DNA of 64,000 nucleotides from an uncultured Brachyspira sp. (GTDB lineage Bacteria; Spirochaetota; Brachyspiria; Brachyspirales; Brachyspiraceae): NCBI RefSeq assembly GCF_944390845.1, contig NZ_CALXRM010000003.1, positions 1 to 64,000 of the forward strand, read 5' to 3'. Shown piece by piece: positions 59,780 to 64,000 of this stretch (position 1 is its first letter; each line of letters starts with the position of its first letter). The notes under the pieces were generated by a model. It saw only the letters and a program-made list of their open reading frames with translations, ran no database searches and was not told where the DNA came from. The position numbers and the translations under genes were made by a program.

Positions 59780-61543
59780 ATGACTAAAGGTAAAGTAACT
59801 GCTATTATATCAAACCTAATTTCAATAGAGGTAGACGGACCTGTTTCACAAAACGAGATATGTTATGTATCTTGCGGTAATGCGAAACTTATGGCTGAGG
59901 TAATTAAAATATCAGGTACAAGTGCTAGTGCTCAGGTATTTGAATCTACTAGGGGTGTAAAATTAGGTGATGCCGTTGAGTTTACTGGTTCAATGTTAGA
60001 GATTGAATTAGGACCTGGACTTTTAGGTAAAAACTTCGACGGACTTCAAAACGACCTTGATAAATTACAAGGTGTATTCTTAGAAAGAGGAAAATATAAT
60101 AATCTTTCTGAAGATAAAGAATCAAAATATGACTTTACTCCAATAGCACAAGTTGGAGAGGAAGTACAAGCTGGAGATTGGATTGGTGCTGTTAAAGAAG
60201 GTTGGATAGACCATAAAATAATGGTTCCTTTCAAATTTGAAGGTAAAGGTGTGATTGAAAGTGTAGCATCTGCTGGTACTTATCATTTACAAGACACACT
60301 TGCTGTAATCAAAGCAGCTAATGGTGAAAAAGTAAATGTAACAATGATACAAACTTGGCCAGTAAAACTTACAATTAAATCATATAGAGAAAAACCAAGA
60401 CCTTTCAAACTATTAGAAACAGGTGTAAGAACTATAGATACATTTAACCCAATTACTGAAGGCGGTACAGGATTTATTCCAGGACCATTCGGAGCAGGTA
60501 AAACAGTATTACAGCACGCTTTAGCTACTAACGCAAACGCTGACTTGATTATAATGACAGCTTGCGGTGAGAGAGCTAATGAGGTAGTAGAAATATTTAC
60601 AGAATTCCCAGAACTTATAGACCCAAGAACAGGCAGAAGTTTGATGGAAAGAACAACAATCATTTGTAACACTTCTAACATGCCAGTTGCTGCTCGTGAA
60701 GCTTCAGTTTATGTAGGTATGACTATAGCTGAATATTACAGATCAATGGGACTTAAAGTTCTTCTTCTTGCTGACTCTACTTCTCGTTGGGCACAGGCTT
60801 TAAGAGAAATGTCTAACAGACTTGAAGAGTTGCCAGGACCAGACGCATTCCCTATCGACTTGCCAGCTATTATTTCTAGTTTCTATGCTAGAGCAGGTTT
60901 CGTATACTTAAATAATGGCCAAACAGGTTCAATTACATTCATAGGTACAGTATCTCCTGCAGGCGGTAACTTGAAAGAGCCAGTAACAGAATCTACTCGT
61001 AAAGCGGCTAGATGTTTCTACGCTTTATCACAAAAACGTGCTGACAGTAAGAGATATCCAGCAGTAGACCCATTAGATTCTTATTCTAAATATATAGAAT
61101 ATCCAGAATTCGTAGAGTTCTCAGATATCAATATAGAAAAAGGCTGGGCAGATAAAGTAACTAAAGCAAAAGATATTGCTAGAAGAGGTCAAGAAGCTAA
61201 TGACCAAATAAGCATTCTTGGTGACGACGCAGTACCTCTTGAATACCATCAGCGTTTATGGAAAGCAGAACTTATAGACTTCGTAATCTTACAGCAAGAC
61301 GCTTTCGATAAAGTAGATAAGAACTGTCCTATAGAAAGACAAAAAGAATTATTAAATCAAGTTATGAAAGTTGTAGAAGCTGATTACAGATTTGATGATT
61401 ATAGTGAAGTAGGTACTTATTTCAAAAGACTTATTAACGCATTCAAACAGATGAACTATTCTGTATATCAGTCTGATGATCACAAAAAATACACAGCTGA
61501 GATGGAATCAATATTTGCTGAAAGGAGTATAACACATGCCTAA
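59780..61543 (+). CDS. atpA: V-type ATP synthase catalytic subunit A
   Basis: 587 residues. Walker A is GPFGAGKTVLQ, preceded by the ETGVRTIDTFNPITEGG segment and the non-homologous insertion typical of V/A-type A subunits. LADSTSRWAQALREMSNRLEELPG and the following GSITFIGTVSPAGGN are diagnostic. Hydrolyses or makes ATP in the A3B3 head. TTAGGAGA ribosome site. Stop overlaps the subunit B start. Confidence 0.97.
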   Translation: MTKGKVTAIISNLISIEVDGPVSQNEICYVSCGNAKLMAEVIKISGTSASAQVFESTRGVKLGDAVEFTGSMLEIELGPGLLGKNFDGLQNDLDKLQGVFLERGKYNNLSEDKESKYDFTPIAQVGEEVQAGDWIGAVKEGWIDHKIMVPFKFEGKGVIESVASAGTYHLQDTLAVIKAANGEKVNVTMIQTWPVKLTIKSYREKPRPFKLLETGVRTIDTFNPITEGGTGFIPGPFGAGKTVLQHALATNANADLIIMTACGERANEVVEIFTEFPELIDPRTGRSLMERTTIICNTSNMPVAAREASVYVGMTIAEYYRSMGLKVLLLADSTSRWAQALREMSNRLEELPGPDAFPIDLPAIISSFYARAGFVYLNNGQTGSITFIGTVSPAGGNLKEPVTESTRKAARCFYALSQKRADSKRYPAVDPLDSYSKYIEYPEFVEFSDINIEKGWADKVTKAKDIARRGQEANDQISILGDDAVPLEYHQRLWKAELIDFVILQQDAFDKVDKNCPIERQKELLNQVMKVVEADYRFDDYSEVGTYFKRLINAFKQMNYSVYQSDDHKKYTAEMESIFAERSITHA

Positions 61544-62861
61544 AGCATTTCAAAAAGTATATACAAAATTAGTACAGATCACTAAAGCAACTGTATCATT
61601 AAGAGCAGAAAATGTTGGTAACGATGAGATGGCTCTAGTAGCTGGCAGACCTGCTCAGGTTGTAAAAATGATTGGAGATATTGTTACACTTCAGGTTTTC
61701 CAAGGTACAGAAGGTATACCTACTAACGCTGAAGTAGTATTCTTAGGCAGACCTCCTAGACTTAAAGTAAGCGAACTTCTTGCAGGAAGATTCTTCAATG
61801 CTTACGGTGAGCCTATAGACGGAGGTGCTGAAGTAGAAGGTAAAGAAGTAGAAATCGGAGGACCTTCTGTAAACCCAGTTAGAAGAAAACAGCCTTCTGA
61901 ACTTATTGCAACAGGTATTGCTGGTATCGACCTTAACAATACACTTGTAACAGGACAGAAAATACCGTTCTTCGCAGACCCAGACCAGCCTTATAACGCA
62001 GTACTTGCACAGGTTGCTTTGAGAGCTGAAGCTGACAAGATCATTCTTGGAGGTATGGGACTTTCTAACGATGACTACTTATCATTTAAAAATACATTTA
62101 CTGAAGCTGGTGCTTTAGATAAAATTATATGTTTCATCAATACTACAGATGACCCACCAGTAGAAAGACTTTTGGTACCAGATATGGCTTGTACAGCTGC
62201 TGAATATTTCGCAGTAGAGCATAAACAAAAAGTTCTTGTTCTTCTTACAGACATGACACTTTATGCCGATGCTTTAGCTATCGTATCTAACAAAATGGAC
62301 CAAATTCCTTCTAAAGACTCTATGCCAGGTTCTTTATATTCAGACCTTGCTAAAATATATGAGAAAGCAGCTCAGTTCCCAGATGGCGGATCTATTACTA
62401 TTATTGCTGTTACTACTCTTAACGAAGGTGATATTACTCATGCTGTACCAGACAACACTGGTTACATCACTGAAGGTCAGCTTTACTTAAGACGTGACTC
62501 TGATATAGGTAAAACAATCATTGACCCATTCAGAAGTCTTTCACGTTTGAAACAGTTGGTTATAGGTAAGAAAACTAGAGAAGACCACCCAGCTGTAATG
62601 AACACTTTAGTACGTCTTTATTCAGATGCTGCTAATGCTAAAATGAAAAAAGAAAACGGTTTCGACTTAACAGAGTACGATGAAAGATGTTTGAAATATG
62701 CTGCTGAATATTCTGAAAGATTATTAGCAATAGACATTAACATCAAAATCGATGAGATGTTAGAAACTGGTTGGGAATTAATGGGTAAATACTTTAGTAA
62801 AGCAGAAGTAGGTATAAAAGAATCACTTGTAGAAAAATATGGTAAATGGGCAAACAACTAA
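61536..62861 (+). CDS. atpB: V-type ATP synthase subunit B
   Basis: 441 residues. Non-catalytic head subunit: no Walker A. The family segments RKQPSELIATGIAGIDLNNTLVTGQKIPFFADPDQPYN, ADALAIVSNKMDQIPSKDSMPGSLYSDLAKIYE and GYITEGQLYLRRDSD are clear. Its ATG lies inside the end of the A gene, behind AAAGGAG, so it is coupled. Confidence 0.97.
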   Translation: MPKAFQKVYTKLVQITKATVSLRAENVGNDEMALVAGRPAQVVKMIGDIVTLQVFQGTEGIPTNAEVVFLGRPPRLKVSELLAGRFFNAYGEPIDGGAEVEGKEVEIGGPSVNPVRRKQPSELIATGIAGIDLNNTLVTGQKIPFFADPDQPYNAVLAQVALRAEADKIILGGMGLSNDDYLSFKNTFTEAGALDKIICFINTTDDPPVERLLVPDMACTAAEYFAVEHKQKVLVLLTDMTLYADALAIVSNKMDQIPSKDSMPGSLYSDLAKIYEKAAQFPDGGSITIIAVTTLNEGDITHAVPDNTGYITEGQLYLRRDSDIGKTIIDPFRSLSRLKQLVIGKKTREDHPAVMNTLVRLYSDAANAKMKKENGFDLTEYDERCLKYAAEYSERLLAIDINIKIDEMLETGWELMGKYFSKAEVGIKESLVEKYGKWANN

Positions 62862-62883
62862 TTTAAAAAAGTAGGTAAAAAAT

Positions 62884-63483
62884 ATGGCATTAAAGTTTCA
62901 ATACAATAAAACGGCTCTTCAAAACCTAAGACGCCAGCTTTCTATCCGTGAGAAAGCATTGCCTACTTTAAAAAGTAAAGAGGCAGCCCTTCGTCTTGAG
63001 GTTAGAAAGATTACCGCTGAGATTGAATTACTTAAAGAAGAATATCAAAAGTTAGTTAAAGAAAACCAAAACTACAATGGCTTTTGGACTGAGTTTCCTG
63101 AGATAGTAAAAATCAAGAAAATCAATTCAGAATTAAAAAACATTGCTGGTGTTAAAGTTTCTATACTTTCTAACATTGATTTTTCTATTGAAAATGTCAG
63201 CCTCTTTAATATGCCTTCTTGGATTAGATTAGCTATTAGTATGTTTGAACGCCTTATGACTATTCAAGTAAAAATTGAAATGACTGAGGCAAGATTAAAT
63301 GCTTTGGCTTATGCTAGGAAAAAAACTACTCAGAAAGTAAACCTTTATGAGAAAGTACAAATCCCTGAGTATAAAACAGCTATAATCAAGATTAAAAGGT
63401 ATATGGAAGATGAAGACAATTTAAGTAAGTCTTCTCAAAAAATAGTAAAAGAAAGAAACAGAGCAAAGGAGGCATCTTTATGA
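62884..63483 (+). CDS. atpD: V-type ATP synthase subunit D
   Basis: 199 residues forming two long helices (N- and C-terminal) with NKTALQNLRRQLSIREKALPTLKSKEAAL and KRYMEDEDNLSKSSQKIVKERN, the central rotor shaft. A ribosome site AAGTAGG lies 9 nt upstream. Its TGA overlaps the next ATG (ATGA). Confidence 0.93.
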   Translation: MALKFQYNKTALQNLRRQLSIREKALPTLKSKEAALRLEVRKITAEIELLKEEYQKLVKENQNYNGFWTEFPEIVKIKKINSELKNIAGVKVSILSNIDFSIENVSLFNMPSWIRLAISMFERLMTIQVKIEMTEARLNALAYARKKTTQKVNLYEKVQIPEYKTAIIKIKRYMEDEDNLSKSSQKIVKERNRAKEASL

Positions 63484-64000
63484 TTAGAAAAATGAAGAAA
63501 CTCTCCCTCTTTGTATTCCATGAGGATAAGGAAAAAACTTTAAGTGATTTAGCATCGCTTGGACTTGTTCATATAGAAATTGCTAACGGTGTTTCATCTG
63601 AAAACATTGATAGCATTGCTGCTAAAAAACATAATGCTTCAAGAGCTAAAAGTATTATCAATAATGCTTTGGCTGATGCTAAAAAAGCTAAAAAAGATGT
63701 TTCTAATGTGAAAGCTGAAATCTTATCAAAGAATGCTTCTGAAGTTATAGAAAATGTTATAAACACTTCTCAGACTTCTGAAAAATTGAAAGGTGAAAGA
63801 GATGTTCTTAAAAAAGAATTATCTGTTATAGCTCCTTTCGGTAATTTTAGCTTTGATAAAGTTAATGGCTTAAAAGAGAAAACAGGTTATAATGTTATAT
63901 TCTATAGTGCTAGTATTAAGGAATATAATGATTATAATTTCTCTCAAGTTAATGATATCTTTACTTATCCTATAAAAGAGGAAGCTGGAAAAGTTTATTT
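63480..64000 (+). CDS. atpI: V-type ATP synthase subunit I, N-terminal part (cut by window end)
   Basis: The first 173 codons are present. MIRKMKKLSLFVFHEDKEKTLSDLASLGLVHIEI and the following helical arm are typical of the cytoplasmic domain of the a/I stator subunit; the membrane domain lies beyond the window. Starts at the ATGA overlap with subunit D, behind AAAGGAGG. Confidence 0.88.
   Translation, partial: MIRKMKKLSLFVFHEDKEKTLSDLASLGLVHIEIANGVSSENIDSIAAKKHNASRAKSIINNALADAKKAKKDVSNVKAEILSKNASEVIENVINTSQTSEKLKGERDVLKKELSVIAPFGNFSFDKVNGLKEKTGYNVIFYSASIKEYNDYNFSQVNDIFTYPIKEEAGKVY

Overview
The window is AT-rich spirochaete DNA, most likely from a Brachyspira species. That is an inference from several signs: very low GC, a V-type ATPase operon that includes the DUF2764 protein seen in spirochaetes, a flagellar rod gene, a large chemotaxis receptor, many TPR proteins, and a phage-like structural cluster whose main proteins match in size those recalled for the Brachyspira gene transfer agent VSH-1. 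No rRNA or marker that would fix the species is present.

Region 1 (1-12.8 kb) is a complete subtype I-B (Cst1/Cst2, 'Tneap' type) CRISPR-Cas locus read on the minus strand: cas6-cas8b1-cas7-cas5-cas3-cas4-cas1-cas2, then a leader, then an array of 65 repeats and 64 spacers in view. The array runs off the left edge of the window. The repeat sequence, leader position and cas direction all say the array is transcribed right to left, so the newest spacers are near 4.3 kb.

Region 2 (13-36 kb) is chromosomal housekeeping: murA and a flagellar rod gene, a chemotaxis receptor, alr with a clear promoter, an Na+/alanine symporter, a flavoredoxin-rubredoxin fusion, a DinB-like protein, a PRTase, an S-component-like membrane protein, TPR and VWA proteins, an orphan adenine methyltransferase, ddl, class III FBPase, four tRNAs (Pro, Arg, His, Arg) and two tandem outer-membrane barrel paralogues.

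Region 3 (36-49.5 kb) is a phage-like head/tail module: portal, a small protein, a zinc peptidase, a Mu I-like protease/scaffold, a capsid cement protein, major capsid, connector-like proteins, a PEGA protein, tail tube, a tail assembly chaperone with a -1 frameshift site, and a short tape measure. No terminase, integrase, repressor, baseplate, fibre or lysis gene is seen in the window, and the module is broken up by long intergenic repeats. This suggests a gene transfer agent or a decayed prophage.

Region 4 (49.5-57 kb) holds an orphan RelB/DinJ antitoxin, three TPR/coiled-coil membrane genes (one split at an A8 homopolymer) and a sugar-nucleotide epimerase. Region 5 (57.5-64 kb) holds hpt and the V-type ATPase operon E-DUF2764-A-B-D-I (I is cut by the window end).

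The most unusual signal is a family of short 5'-leader elements, in tandem sets of one to four. They sit directly upstream of the highly expressed phage structural genes (cement, capsid, tail tube, tail chaperone) and of a TPR gene. Each has conserved flanks (GCGAGYCGA ... ATAACAATAATA and a Shine-Dalgarno) around a hairpin whose stem sequence changes while its pairing is kept. This looks like an undescribed structured mRNA leader, or a mobile element that supplies translation signals. Two further dispersed intergenic repeat families (GC-rich islands with shared ends; CCGCCC/CCGCACG-type inverted repeats) are also present.
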